A DNA stretch of 64,000 bases from JAXLXE01 sp046328115 (GCA_046328115.1 JAXLXE010000004.1:186001-250000), one strand, 5' to 3'; counted from the stretch's first letter, positions 9,455 through 18,114 are shown. Numbers and translations: made by a program. Notes: generated by a model not told the origin, from the sequence alone.

Positions 9455-9478
9455 TGAGGGGCCCGAAGGGGCCCCTCA
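9455..9478. terminator. bidirectional hairpin terminator between convergent genes
   Basis: A perfect 10-bp stem (TGAGGGGCCC, loop GAAG, GGGCCCCTCA) lies 7 bp after the pgi stop. Its right arm contains the TGA stop codon of the minus-strand gene. There is no U-tract on either side. Its symmetrical position between convergent genes supports a two-way terminator. Confidence 0.7.
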
Positions 9479-10651
9479 GTAGTCCTCGGCCGGATCGCCT
9501 GGCGGGATCTCGTAAAGCCCAGCCCCCTTGCGGCGACCCCAGCCGCCCGCCTGGACCCCGCCGGAGGCATCGGCAACGGCCAGGCGGGCCAGCTTCTCCT
9601 CGTCGAACACCATGCCCAGGCCAGGCGTGTCTCCCATCACGATGTAGCCGTCCTCAATGCGATTGTCCACGCTGAAGCACACCTCGCGGCCAGCCTGGAC
9701 CACCTCCATCATCATGTGGTTGGGCAGCGCGGCGGCCAGCGGAGCCATGAAGTTGCCCGGGCAATTCATCATGGCCACCGGTAGCTCGAAGGAGTAGGCC
9801 AGATCCGCAACGATGGTCGCCCCGGTGATCCCGCTGGTGGTCTGGTTGATCTGGACCACGTCCACCGCCTCGTTGGCGATCAGCGGCATGAAGTCTGAGA
9901 CATCCTGCAGGTTCTCGCCGGTGGCCACGGCGGCGGTGACGGCCTGGGAGACCTGGCGCAGGCCGCGGTAATCCCAGCGGCGGGCGGGCTCCTCCACCCA
10001 GGTGAGCTCAAACTCCTCCTCGATGCGCCTGATGTGGCGGATGGCCTGCTTGGGCGACCAGTACTCGTTGGAGTCGATCATCAGGCGGGGCTTCTTACCG
10101 GAGCGGCGCAGCGCCTGCTCGGTGAGACGGAGGCGTCGCAGGTCCGCCTCCATGTCCAGGCCCACCTTGAGCTTGCCGGCGTCCACACCGTTGTCAGCCA
10201 GGCCAGAGTAGAACGCGGTGATCTCCTCGTCTGAAAGGCACAGGTCGATCCCGCTGGCGTACGCCTTGACCCTGGGCGAGGATGCGCCCAGCGTCTTCCA
10301 GAGCGGCTCGCTGTTGAGCTTGGCCTTGAGGTCCCAGAGGGCGATGTCCAGGTTGGAGATGGCGATGGCGATGAGGCCGCGATTGCCGCCCTTGAAGGCA
10401 CGATCGACCATCGTCTTCCAGAGTCCGCGGACACCGCGCGGATCCTGGCCCACCAGGAGCTCCTCGGCCAACGAGCGGATGAGCCGCTCTGCCCCCGGGT
10501 TGCCCGTCATCACGCCGGTAACGCCCTGATCGGTGTCAAGGAAGATGGCCAGGCCAGCGGAGCGGGCGCTGCCGGCCGGGCCGTTGGCGTCACCAAGGGA
10601 GCGGGCCATATCAAAGACGTAGGGCGTAGTGCGGATTCCAGTGATCTTCAT
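9476..10651 (-). CDS. enolase-superfamily enzyme (mandelate racemase/muconate lactonizing type)
   Basis: A start at the ATG at 10651 is supported by AAGGGA six bases upstream and gives 391 residues. The N-terminal capping domain is followed by the barrel. The KxK base motif is present (GKLKVGLD), and the metal ligands fit MIDSNEYW, TWVEEP and ATGENL. The His (mandelate racemase) or second Lys (muconate group) expected later in the barrel is not obvious: the corresponding stretch reads MMNCPGNF. It probably acts as a one-base dehydratase or lyase on a sugar acid or similar carboxylate. Substrate unknown. It is transcribed alone, divergently from the membrane glycosyltransferase. Confidence 0.85.
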   Translation of the reverse strand: MKITGIRTTPYVFDMARSLGDANGPAGSARSAGLAIFLDTDQGVTGVMTGNPGAERLIRSLAEELLVGQDPRGVRGLWKTMVDRAFKGGNRGLIAIAISNLDIALWDLKAKLNSEPLWKTLGASSPRVKAYASGIDLCLSDEEITAFYSGLADNGVDAGKLKVGLDMEADLRRLRLTEQALRRSGKKPRLMIDSNEYWSPKQAIRHIRRIEEEFELTWVEEPARRWDYRGLRQVSQAVTAAVATGENLQDVSDFMPLIANEAVDVVQINQTTSGITGATIVADLAYSFELPVAMMNCPGNFMAPLAAALPNHMMMEVVQAGREVCFSVDNRIEDGYIVMGDTPGLGMVFDEEKLARLAVADASGGVQAGGWGRRKGAGLYEIPPGDPAEDY

Positions 10652-10843
10652 ACGGGGTCCCTTCGACGGTCTCACATTGTCAGAAGCGGACGAGATATGG
10701 TCTAGTCCGGGTACGACGGTGCAGTTTACTGGGCCGCGGCGGACCGCTCGACGCGATGTCTGCCAGACGGTTCAGTCGGTGGTGGCGGCGTCTGGGGCGC
10801 GGGATCGGGCGCTCCGGTAATCCCCTCCGGGAGCTGTTGCCGC

Positions 10844-12430
10844 ATGGCCTTCGCCGTCTCTACCCGCACGTACGCCCTACCAGGAGTAGCCAGCGGCGTG
10901 CGCCTCGGCGCGTTCCGCGATGTGGCGCTGGTGGGCGGGCTCCTGGCTCTGGCGGGTCTGGTGCGCTGGCCAAACCACCTGCTCTCACCACAGTTCCCCT
11001 CTGTTGGGCCCACGGTCATGCTGGCGCTGGACGTAGCAGCCGGGCGCGCGTATCCACTGGCCGATCAGGCGCCGTATCTGGGGGCTCCGTTTCTGTACCT
11101 TCTCGCGGCCGTGTATCGGGTGTTCGGGGCGAGCATCGAGTCCACGCTGGCGGTACCCTGGCTCATCGGCGTGCTCACGTTGGTCCCCACCTACCTTCTG
11201 GGTCGCGAGCTTGGCGGTCGAATCACCGGTACCCTGGCGGCGGCATTGCTAGCGACCTCGCCCGCCCACACCGTCATCAGCAGCCACGTCCCCCTTTCGC
11301 ACTCGGCCACACCGTTGCTGGCCACCACCACGCTCTGGCTGCTTGCTCGAGCCTTGCTGCACGGCGAAGGGAGGAGTCTGGCGCTGGCCGGACTGTCGTC
11401 AGGCCTGAGCCTTCAGTCGCACCCTACCGTGCTCCCGCTGCTGGCTGGCGCGGCAAGCGGCGTAATCATCAAGCGCCCGGCGTGGCTACGAAGTGGCTGG
11501 CTGTACGCGGCCCTCGGGCTCGCGCTGGCGGGTTACGGCAGCCTGTTGGTCCATCACGTTCAGACGCGGTTCGAGATCGTGACGGACATCGCAGCCAAGC
11601 AGGAGCGGTATCTGGATGCGGATGACGATGCGGACGAGATTGCCGGCAGCGGCGTGTATCTCAACAATCTGGATCAACTGGTGCTTTCGGTCTCTCGCCT
11701 CACCGCGGGCCTCATCACGGAGGAGGCGTCGCGGACCGATTATCTGCGGGATCCGCGGCTAGCCCTCTACACGGCTCTGGCGCTAGGGGGCGTGCTGCTG
11801 TCGGCGCGCGCGGGCCAGCCGTTCCTGCTGATCGCGATCGTGCCGGCGATACTGGCGCCACCCCTGCTCAGCGGGAAGTACCGTCCCATTCTTGACGGCC
11901 GGTACCTGATGCCGTTGGTCCCCGTGGCGTTTGTGGGGGTTGGGCTCTTTGTCGGATGGGTGGCGCGCAACCGCCTGACCTGGCGCTTGCGCGGCACTGC
12001 CCTGGGGCTTCTGGCGGTTACCACGATTCTGCTTATCCTGGCTCCCCTGACGCTGCTGGACCGGTTCTATCGCGATACCCTGGAGGACGGGAACAGCAAC
12101 GCCGTGTACCTACAGACACTGGAGCAGGTTCAGGCGGCGCGGATTGACGACGAGCCGGTGCTAGTGGACCCGCTCTTGAGGACGGTGAAAAACGTGGGCG
12201 GCGGGAAGGCTAGCGCGAACCTCGAGTGGCTGCTGGCCGTGTCCGACATCCCGTTCGGGCCTTTCGAGACCGGCGCCGCTCCCCCGCCATCGACGGGGCG
12301 GCTGGCGATCCTCCACCGAACCACTGCCGCGACGCTCAGCAACACGCTGGAGCTGGTGCCGCTTGACGGCAGGCGGATCGTCAATCGTGACCGGTTGAGC
12401 TACCGCGCCTACCGAGTGCTGCCGCGGTAG
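10844..12430 (+). CDS. multi-spanning membrane protein of glycosyltransferase-39/ArnT-like type
   Basis: This 528-residue protein has about ten hydrophobic segments. It follows the plan of membrane glycosyltransferases that use lipid-linked sugars: an acidic-polar first loop after TM1, then LGAPFLYLLAAVYRVFG and a RELGGRITG segment, with SPAHTVISSHV and LSLQSHPT. A hydrophilic loop (RYLDADDDADEIAG) lies mid-protein, and a 110-residue soluble tail ends it. ATG 10844 has only a weak, distant GGGAG. It probably transfers sugars at the outer face of the membrane. Substrate and exact family are uncertain. Confidence 0.6.
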   Translation: MAFAVSTRTYALPGVASGVRLGAFRDVALVGGLLALAGLVRWPNHLLSPQFPSVGPTVMLALDVAAGRAYPLADQAPYLGAPFLYLLAAVYRVFGASIESTLAVPWLIGVLTLVPTYLLGRELGGRITGTLAAALLATSPAHTVISSHVPLSHSATPLLATTTLWLLARALLHGEGRSLALAGLSSGLSLQSHPTVLPLLAGAASGVIIKRPAWLRSGWLYAALGLALAGYGSLLVHHVQTRFEIVTDIAAKQERYLDADDDADEIAGSGVYLNNLDQLVLSVSRLTAGLITEEASRTDYLRDPRLALYTALALGGVLLSARAGQPFLLIAIVPAILAPPLLSGKYRPILDGRYLMPLVPVAFVGVGLFVGWVARNRLTWRLRGTALGLLAVTTILLILAPLTLLDRFYRDTLEDGNSNAVYLQTLEQVQAARIDDEPVLVDPLLRTVKNVGGGKASANLEWLLAVSDIPFGPFETGAAPPPSTGRLAILHRTTAATLSNTLELVPLDGRRIVNRDRLSYRAYRVLPR

Positions 12431-12610
12431 CCACGCACGCCGGGCAGGTCGGCAGCCCTCCCCAGAACCCACTCACCAATGGATGACGTGTGCAACCCGC
12501 TAGACGGGAGATTGAACCCGGCCCACTGCGCCGGCGCATGCCTATAGTGGGAATGACGAATCGGCGTCGCGCGGATGGCGGCTGTGCGCGCCAATGGAGA
12601 GGAGTGTCCG

Positions 12611-13366
12611 ATGAGTAAGAAGGGACTCGTCCTGAGCTTGATCACGATTGTCGCGCTGGTGGGCGTGTGGTCGATCCCTCAGCCGGCTCGTGCACAGATG
12701 GGCGGCGGCCCGATGCACCAGGATCTGGATCAGCTCAGCGGCGACGCGTTTGACCGCGCGTTTCTGATGGAGATGACCATGCATCACGCGATGGGCGTGG
12801 TGATGACCCAGCCGGTGGTGGCAAATGCGGCCCACCCGGAGTTGAAGGCGCTGGGCGAACAGATCATCGCGGCCCAGACTGCTGAGATCGCCCAGATGCG
12901 CGGCTGGATGAAAGATTGGTATGGCTCGCCGATGGACGATCCCACGCCTGGTCTGATGCCACGGATGCCCCGCGGCGCGATGGGTCCGGGAATGCAGCAG
13001 GGCGGGATGATGCCGGGGATGCAACCCGGCGGGATGATGCCCGGCATGCAGCCAGGCGGGATGATGCCAGGCATGGGACCCGGCGGGATGGGCCCGGCCG
13101 CTAAGCCGGGGGGGCCTCCTGAGGCCGGCGAGCACCGGGGCATGTCCATGATGGGCGACCTGTGGACGCTGCCCCCGAACCGGCTCGAGGCCGTGTTCAT
13201 GAGCCTGATGATCCCCCATCACGAGGGAGCGATCGAGATGGCGAAGCTCATCCCAGATCGCGCGGCGCACGCCGAGCTGAAGACGCTGGGCGAGGCAATC
13301 ATCAAGAGCCAGACCGCGGAGAACGAGCAGATGACCGGCTGGCTGGCCTCCTGGTACGGGCTGTAG
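12611..13366 (+). CDS. exported Met/Gly-rich DUF305 protein
   Basis: A start at ATG 12611 (GAGAGGAG upstream) gives 251 residues with a clear signal peptide (LVLSLITIVALVGVWSIPQPARA). Two helical DUF305 halves each carry the family His/Met pattern (MEMTMHHAMGVVM near residue 57 and LMIPHHEGAIEMAKL near residue 200). They are joined by a Met-rich linker made of three GGMMPGMQP units. DUF305 proteins are ferritin-like, and several are linked to copper or other metal handling; that role is inferred here. It lies upstream of the seleno-DsbA gene, separated by a terminator-like hairpin. Confidence 0.88.
   Translation: MSKKGLVLSLITIVALVGVWSIPQPARAQMGGGPMHQDLDQLSGDAFDRAFLMEMTMHHAMGVVMTQPVVANAAHPELKALGEQIIAAQTAEIAQMRGWMKDWYGSPMDDPTPGLMPRMPRGAMGPGMQQGGMMPGMQPGGMMPGMQPGGMMPGMGPGGMGPAAKPGGPPEAGEHRGMSMMGDLWTLPPNRLEAVFMSLMIPHHEGAIEMAKLIPDRAAHAELKTLGEAIIKSQTAENEQMTGWLASWYGL
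13001..13090 (+). repeat. 27-bp coding tandem repeat (GGMMPGMQP units)
   Basis: Three 27-bp units (starting at 13001, 13028 and 13055) plus a partial fourth encode the nonapeptide GGMMPGMQP. Third-position differences between units show the amino-acid pattern is being kept. Methionine-rich linkers of this kind suit thioether copper binding. Confidence 0.8.
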
Positions 13367-13372
13367 CGGGAT

Positions 13373-13409
13373 GGCGGGGAGAGCGGCGCAGGTAGCTGTT
13401 CTCCCCGCC
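13373..13409 (+). terminator. hairpin terminator after the DUF305 gene
   Basis: A perfect 10-bp stem, GGCGGGGAGA paired with TCTCCCCGCC across a 17-nt loop, begins 6 bp after the DUF305 stop. It has no strong U-tract. It separates the DUF305 gene from the seleno-DsbA gene at 13434. Confidence 0.55.
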
Positions 13410-13433
13410 TGACCAGGTGAAGTAAGACCAGAC

Positions 13434-14108
13434 ATGGCGACAAAAAAGAGCAGGAAAGTCCAGTCTAAGTCCGGGTTTCGCCGCCACCTCCCGTGGATCG
13501 TCGTGGGAGCGGTGGCTATCGCAATAGCGGCCACGCTGTACGCCTCCGTCCCGGCGATCGCGCCCACAGCGGCGCCAGATACCATCGTCGCGCGCTCCAA
13601 AGGCAATGCCACAGCGGCGGTGACCGTGGAGGATTGGGGAGACTTCCAGTGACCAGGCTGCCAGAGTTACGCCCTGGGTCCAGGGCGACGACTGGAAGAG
13701 ACCCTGGTCAAGGAGGGCAAGGTCAGGGTGACCTACCGCCACCTGGCATTCCTGGGCCAGGAGTCTAGCTGGGCGGCGGAGGCCGCGAACTGCGCGGCGG
13801 AGCAGGACCGGTTCTGGGACTACCACCACGCGCTCTACGAGAGCCAGCGCGGCCGGAATCAGGGGACGTTCTCCAAGGACAACCTGAAGCGGCTCGCCGG
13901 TCAGGCTGGGATCGACCGCGCGGCATTTGACGCCTGCGTGGATACGGGAAAATTCGCGGAGAGCGTGCGGGCGGAGACGGAGGCCGGGCGACAGAAGGGG
14001 GTGGCGAGAACGCCAACGATCTTCGTAAACGGCCAGAAGATCGAGGGCGCGCCGACCTTTGAGGTCCTGACCCAGATGATCGAGCAGGCCGCCGCTAGTC
14101 GCCGCTGA
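13434..14108 (+). CDS. DsbA-like thiol oxidoreductase, predicted selenoprotein (in-frame UGA = Sec73)
   Basis: One reading frame runs from ATG 13434 to the TGA at 14106, interrupted only by TGA at 13650-13652. The product would be 224 residues: a basic N-terminus, a membrane anchor (about residues 20-39), then a DsbA/thioredoxin_4 domain. The internal TGA falls exactly at the first Cys of the active site: EDWGDFQ-U-PGC, so Sec73-Pro-Gly-Cys76. The rest of the fold is intact after the TGA: TYRHLAFLGQES, an alpha-helical insert with FWDYHHALYE, and the cis-Pro loop RTPTIFVNGQ (Pro194). A perfect hairpin follows at 13671-13686. It should carry out disulfide or selenenylsulfide exchange outside the cytoplasmic membrane. 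The alternative is a pseudogene with one Cys-to-stop change, but nothing else is damaged. Confidence 0.82.
13671..13686 (+). promoter_or_regulatory. candidate bacterial SECIS hairpin for seleno-DsbA
   Basis: GCCCTGG, GT, CCAGGGC form a perfect 7-bp stem starting 18 nt after the TGA codon. If the top pairs open, the loop is GGGUCC, which carries the G and U expected in bacterial SECIS apical loops (the E. coli fdhF loop is AGGUCU). The apex is about 24-27 nt from the UGA, inside the range known for bSECIS elements. An outer CCAG/CTGG pairing could lengthen the stem. Confidence 0.65.
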
Positions 14109-14179
14109 TCTCCTGACGGCGGCGCCTCCTCAACGAGAATCCGTGGCACCCACGGCACCGTTCGTGTCACCTTTGCGCG

Positions 14180-15868
14180 ATGGTTTTTCGACTGCGGCTG
14201 GCGACCGGTCTGGTCCTGTTCACCTACGTGCTGTCACACCTGCTGAACCACGCGGCGGGCATGGTATCGCTTTCGGCAGCCGAATCCGGTCGCCTGTGGT
14301 TCCTCTGGTTCTGGCGCCATCCCCTACCAACGGCGACGCTCTACGCGGGCCTGTTGACGCACTTCGTCCTTGGGCTATACGCGGTGTACATCCGCCGCAG
14401 CCTCAAGATACCCCCGCTGGATCTGCTCCGCGTGGCGCTGGGGCTGATCATCCCGGTGCTGATTGCGCGCCACTTCCTCAACACGCGGTTTCAGAACGCC
14501 GTGTTGGGGGTGGACGACACGTACGAGCGAATGATGGCGGGGTACTGGGTTCTGGCACCCGAGATCGGGGCCCTGCAAGTGCTGTTCGTTCTCGTTGCGT
14601 GGAGCCACGGGTGCATCGGCATCCACTACTGGCTTCGCGCCAGACCCTGGCACGCGGCCACAATTCCGATCCTGAGGGTCGTGGGAATGATGGTTCCCAT
14701 GGCAGCGCTTGCCGGGTTCGTGGACATGGGGCAGGAGGTAGCACAACGCGCCACTGACCCGGAGTGGCTGGCGCTCGTCACCTCCGCTGTACCGGCCCCA
14801 GATGCGGCCTGGATCGCCGAGGTGCGGACGGCCGCATCCTGGAGCGTGGGTGCACTCATTGCCCTGGTGCTGACGGCGAGATTCGTCAGGCCGATTATCG
14901 ATCGCCGCCGGCGGGGCACGATCCGCGTGAGCTATCCGTCCGGACGCGACACCACTGTCGTCCCAGGCACCACGCTCCTCGAGGCCAGCCGTGCTGCCGG
15001 CGTTCCCCACGCCGCGTTGTGTGGGGGAAGGGGTCGGTGTTCCACGTGCAGGGCACGCATCGGCGGCACCGTGCAGGCGCTGCCACCACCATCCGCGGAA
15101 GAGGCGCGGGTGCTCCAACGAATCGGCGCGCCTCCGAACGTACGGCTGGCGTGTCAGGTCAGACCCGTGGCCGACGTCGCTGTGTTCCCCCTGCTCCCAC
15201 CATCGATCAGCCACGCGGGAGAGCTGCGCGATCTGAGCGGCGCTGCCGGCCACGAGGAGCGCATCGCAATCCTGTTCGCGGACCTCCGCTCGTACACAAC
15301 GCTGGCAGATGGCCGCCTACCGTTTGACGTGGTGTTCGTGCTGGACCAGTACTTCGCGGCGGTGGGAGGCGCCATCGAGCGGGCGGGAGGTCACGTGGAC
15401 AAGTTCATCGGCGACGGAGTCATGGCACTCTTCGGTATCGGCAGCTCTCCCGAACACGGCTGCCGCCAGGCACTTGCCGGCGCCGTTGGGATGATCCGCG
15501 CGCTCGACGAGGTAAATCGAATCCTGGCGCACGATCTGGACAAGCCGTTGCGCATGGGTATTGGCATCCACGTGGGCACGGTCATCGTGGGGCGGATGGG
15601 ATACGGCGAGGCCCGAACGCTCACCGCGATTGGCAGCGCCGTCAACATTGCCAGTCGGTTGGAGGAGTGCACCAAGGAGCTAGTTTGCCAGATCGTCTTC
15701 TCCGATACCGTAGGGCAGACGGCCGGCCTTGACGTGTCAGGACTGGCGGGTCACAGCGTGTCAGTTCGCGGCCTGGCACAGCCCCTTCTGGTCCGCGCAG
15801 TCGCGGACGCGGAGTCTCTCCACGAAATGCTCGGCGAAGAGACGCCCAGTGCGTCTAGCCTCCGCTGA
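14180..15868 (+). CDS. class III nucleotide cyclase with membrane and 2Fe-2S ferredoxin domains
   Basis: This 562-residue protein has three parts. Residues 1 to about 240 hold six or so membrane helices with conserved His (SHLLNHAAG, THFVLG, WSHGCIGIHYW), resembling heme-b cytochrome subunits. Residues about 250-335 form a plant-type ferredoxin domain with the cluster motif CGGRGRCSTC and a later Cys (RLACQV). Residues about 350-540 form a class III adenylate/guanylate cyclase domain: FADLRSYTTL and IGDGVMALFG supply the metal Asp residues, and NIASRLE the Asn/Arg pair. I infer a redox- or heme-controlled cAMP source in the membrane. ATG 14180 has no clear ribosome binding site. Its end overlaps the convergent MoaD-like gene by 14 bp. 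Confidence 0.88.
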   Translation: MVFRLRLATGLVLFTYVLSHLLNHAAGMVSLSAAESGRLWFLWFWRHPLPTATLYAGLLTHFVLGLYAVYIRRSLKIPPLDLLRVALGLIIPVLIARHFLNTRFQNAVLGVDDTYERMMAGYWVLAPEIGALQVLFVLVAWSHGCIGIHYWLRARPWHAATIPILRVVGMMVPMAALAGFVDMGQEVAQRATDPEWLALVTSAVPAPDAAWIAEVRTAASWSVGALIALVLTARFVRPIIDRRRRGTIRVSYPSGRDTTVVPGTTLLEASRAAGVPHAALCGGRGRCSTCRARIGGTVQALPPPSAEEARVLQRIGAPPNVRLACQVRPVADVAVFPLLPPSISHAGELRDLSGAAGHEERIAILFADLRSYTTLADGRLPFDVVFVLDQYFAAVGGAIERAGGHVDKFIGDGVMALFGIGSSPEHGCRQALAGAVGMIRALDEVNRILAHDLDKPLRMGIGIHVGTVIVGRMGYGEARTLTAIGSAVNIASRLEECTKELVCQIVFSDTVGQTAGLDVSGLAGHSVSVRGLAQPLLVRAVADAESLHEMLGEETPSASSLR

Positions 15869-16166
15869 AGCCCGGCAGCAGCAGGAGCTCGTCCCCCGGA
15901 TTCAGCCGCGCGTCCAGCCCACCGATGAGCTCCACAACCCGGCCGTTCACGATCAACGTGGCGTACTCTTTTATGCGGTTCTCGGCGGGATCGTAGACCA
16001 GCTCGCGGAACTTCGCGGAGTCAGCCGCTAGATCCTGGAGCAGCGCGCGGACGGTGCGGTCGCCGCTCAGCGGCACCTCCACCGTGGTGCCTTCCTCGCC
16101 AACGCCTTTCAGCTCCTTGGCGAGCCAGGAGTAATACTCTAGCCTGACGGTGGGGGGCCGTAGCAT
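15855..16166 (-). CDS. MoaD/ThiS-family ubiquitin-like sulfur carrier
   Basis: This 103-residue protein has the beta-grasp pattern of MoaD and ends in Gly-Gly (LLLLPGFSGG), the residues that are adenylated and thiocarboxylated. The stretch RLNPGDELLLLP is typical. It follows the aldehyde:ferredoxin oxidoreductase gene on the same strand with a 61-bp gap, and dedicated MoaD copies commonly accompany tungstopterin enzymes. It probably donates sulfur to the pterin dithiolene of that enzyme. Confidence 0.85.
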   Translation of the reverse strand: MLRPPTVRLEYYSWLAKELKGVGEEGTTVEVPLSGDRTVRALLQDLAADSAKFRELVYDPAENRIKEYATLIVNGRVVELIGGLDARLNPGDELLLLPGFSGG

Positions 16167-16180
16167 GGGTGAAATGATGC

Positions 16181-16202
16181 GGCCCGCCCCGTAGGGCGGG
16201 CC
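16181..16202 (-). terminator. hairpin between AOR and MoaD-like genes
   Basis: GGCCCGCCC, CGTA, GGGCGGGCC form a perfect 9-bp stem. It lies 25 bp after the stop of the oxidoreductase gene and 15 bp before the MoaD-like start, so it may cut down read-through into that gene. No U-tract follows. Confidence 0.5.
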
Positions 16203-16227
16203 ACTCTCGCAGGTTACGCGCCTGAGC

Positions 16228-18114
16228 TCAGGCCGGAACGGCCGCGGCCACCTGACGCTGGGCGCGGATCTTCTCCGCCGTGGGGATCAGGTGCGCCAGA
16301 TCTAGCTCGCGCAGGGTCTCATCCGTTGGGATGCCGTTCACCGGGTCCCAGCCCAGGAGCGTGCGGTAGTTGCGCAGCATGTCCGCCCAGTGAAGCATGA
16401 TGTTCGCGCCGGCGGCGGGCCCGTCGATCGGCACGGAGCCATACCGCTTGGAGGGACGCTCCAGGGTGGGATCCATCCCGTGCAGGAAGCTCCAGATGCG
16501 AAGCTGCGCGGAGATCCGCCGGCCGATCTTGAGCGCCGCCGGCAGATCCAGGTCCCATCCAGTGATCGCGGCCACCGTCTCAACGCCCATCTTGGCGTTG
16601 GTGAAGTCGAACCGGCAGACACCCAGGCTGTCGTCGAACTGGTGCCAGCCGTTGAGGTGGCCCATCTGCTCCACGATCTCCGTGGGCGAGAAACGGTCCT
16701 TCAGTCCCGGCAGCCCGAGCCGCTCCACCTGGGCGCCGCCGAACGTGACCTCAATGGTGCTGGTGCTGGAGGTGCAGGTATCGAACATCTCCACCCAGCG
16801 GCCACGGTGGTCGTGGGAGCGCGGGGACTGACCCTTCTCGCTGTAGATGGCCATGTCCGCCGCGAGCCCGCCGATGTGGCGACTGGCGCGCATGACGCCC
16901 TCCGCCAGCCACTCGCCGCAGCCATCACGGTTGGCGATCTTATGGAGCATCGCCTCGATGGCCTTGGCATTGCCCCAGGTCATGTCCACTCCGTCCAGCT
17001 GCTCCTTCGTGAGGAGCCCCTTCTCGTAGCACTCCATGACCCAGCCCAGCAGCCAGCCCACCTCGTTGACGTCAACGGCGATGCTGTCCACCAGGTTGGA
17101 GAGGTACACGGCAGCGCTGGAGTCGGTGACACCGACCTGGGCCCCCATTGACGCCATGCCCTCGTACTCGGGTTCCTCACCCTGGAAGCCCTTGTAGTCG
17201 CCGTCCGTGATGGTCACCAGCTTGCAGCAGGCCATGTTGCAGGCCCAGCAGGGATTGTTCTTGGGCTCGTAGTGGCCGCGGATGTACTGGCCGCTGATGG
17301 CCTCGTGCTGGGGGAAGATGCTGGTGGTGTAGTTCTTGATGGGGAGCCACCCGCCGCGTGCCGCGCCCGACACACCGCCGGCTGTGCCCCAGTTGAACAG
17401 GCTGCCGCCACCGTACTCCTTGGCGTCCGTGAACAGCGGCCGCACAAGCTCGTTGAGCTTCGCATTGTTGGCGATGTGGGGACGCACCTTGCCGCGCTTG
17501 GCGGAGATCACCTTGAGCTTCTTCGAGCCCAGCACGGCACCCACGCCGTTGTGCGAGGCTACGTGGCCACGGTCGCCGGCGAACGCGGCGAATCGCACCA
17601 GGTGCTCGCCGGCCTGGCCAATGCCGAAGACGCTGAGCTGCTTCTCGTCCATCCCGTAGTCGGCGCGGAGCTTGTCCTCCATCTCCCAGACGCCAAGGCC
17701 CACATAGTTGTCCGCGCTCTCGAGGCGCGGGCCGTCGTCGCCCAGATGGAGATGGGTCCACTCCTTGGCCTGCCCCTGGATAACCAGCCCGTAGATGCCC
17801 TGACTGCGCATGAACGCGCCCAGGAAGCCGTTTGCCTGGGTGGCGCCGGCCAGATTGGTCATGGGGCCCTTGAAGACGCACGATATGGTGCCGGTGCCGG
17901 AGACGCGCGTGTTTGCCAGCGGCCCGGTCATGATGCACATGAGATTCGCGGGGTCGTCCCACTCAATGCCGGGCTGCACTTCGCTCATCAAATAGTGCAC
18001 GCCCAGACCGGTCCCACCCACCCAGGTCCGGAGCACGTCCTCTGGCACCGCCTCAAGCGTGGTGGTGCCCTTGGAGAGGTCCACACGCAGCACATTCACG
18101 CTGGTCAGCGTCAT
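16228..18114 (-). CDS. tungsten-dependent aldehyde:ferredoxin oxidoreductase family protein
   Basis: The 628-residue length is typical of the family. The N-terminal domain contains LRVDLSKG, WVGGTGLGVHYL, TGPLANTRVSGTG and KGPMTN, which shape the tungstopterin site. The 4Fe-4S cysteines are seen in NPCWACNMACCK (about residue 295), with a further Cys late in the protein (GVCRFD). It oxidises an aldehyde to an acid and reduces ferredoxin. The ATG at 18114 has GAGG upstream. The seleno-glutaredoxin-PDZ gene precedes it and a MoaD-like carrier follows on the same strand. The substrate is not determined. Confidence 0.92.
   Translation of the reverse strand: MTLTSVNVLRVDLSKGTTTLEAVPEDVLRTWVGGTGLGVHYLMSEVQPGIEWDDPANLMCIMTGPLANTRVSGTGTISCVFKGPMTNLAGATQANGFLGAFMRSQGIYGLVIQGQAKEWTHLHLGDDGPRLESADNYVGLGVWEMEDKLRADYGMDEKQLSVFGIGQAGEHLVRFAAFAGDRGHVASHNGVGAVLGSKKLKVISAKRGKVRPHIANNAKLNELVRPLFTDAKEYGGGSLFNWGTAGGVSGAARGGWLPIKNYTTSIFPQHEAISGQYIRGHYEPKNNPCWACNMACCKLVTITDGDYKGFQGEEPEYEGMASMGAQVGVTDSSAAVYLSNLVDSIAVDVNEVGWLLGWVMECYEKGLLTKEQLDGVDMTWGNAKAIEAMLHKIANRDGCGEWLAEGVMRASRHIGGLAADMAIYSEKGQSPRSHDHRGRWVEMFDTCTSSTSTIEVTFGGAQVERLGLPGLKDRFSPTEIVEQMGHLNGWHQFDDSLGVCRFDFTNAKMGVETVAAITGWDLDLPAALKIGRRISAQLRIWSFLHGMDPTLERPSKRYGSVPIDGPAAGANIMLHWADMLRNYRTLLGWDPVNGIPTDETLRELDLAHLIPTAEKIRAQRQVAAAVPA

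Noticed and set aside
13001..13090. Regular 27-bp repeats considered as a CRISPR array
   Set aside because: The units are adjacent without spacers and encode a Met-rich linker in frame.
13434..13652. A 72-residue protein ending at the TGA, plus a separate downstream thioredoxin-like gene from 13728
   Set aside because: Both pieces are in the same frame and the TGA falls on the active-site Cys, so one selenoprotein gene explains them better than two fragments.
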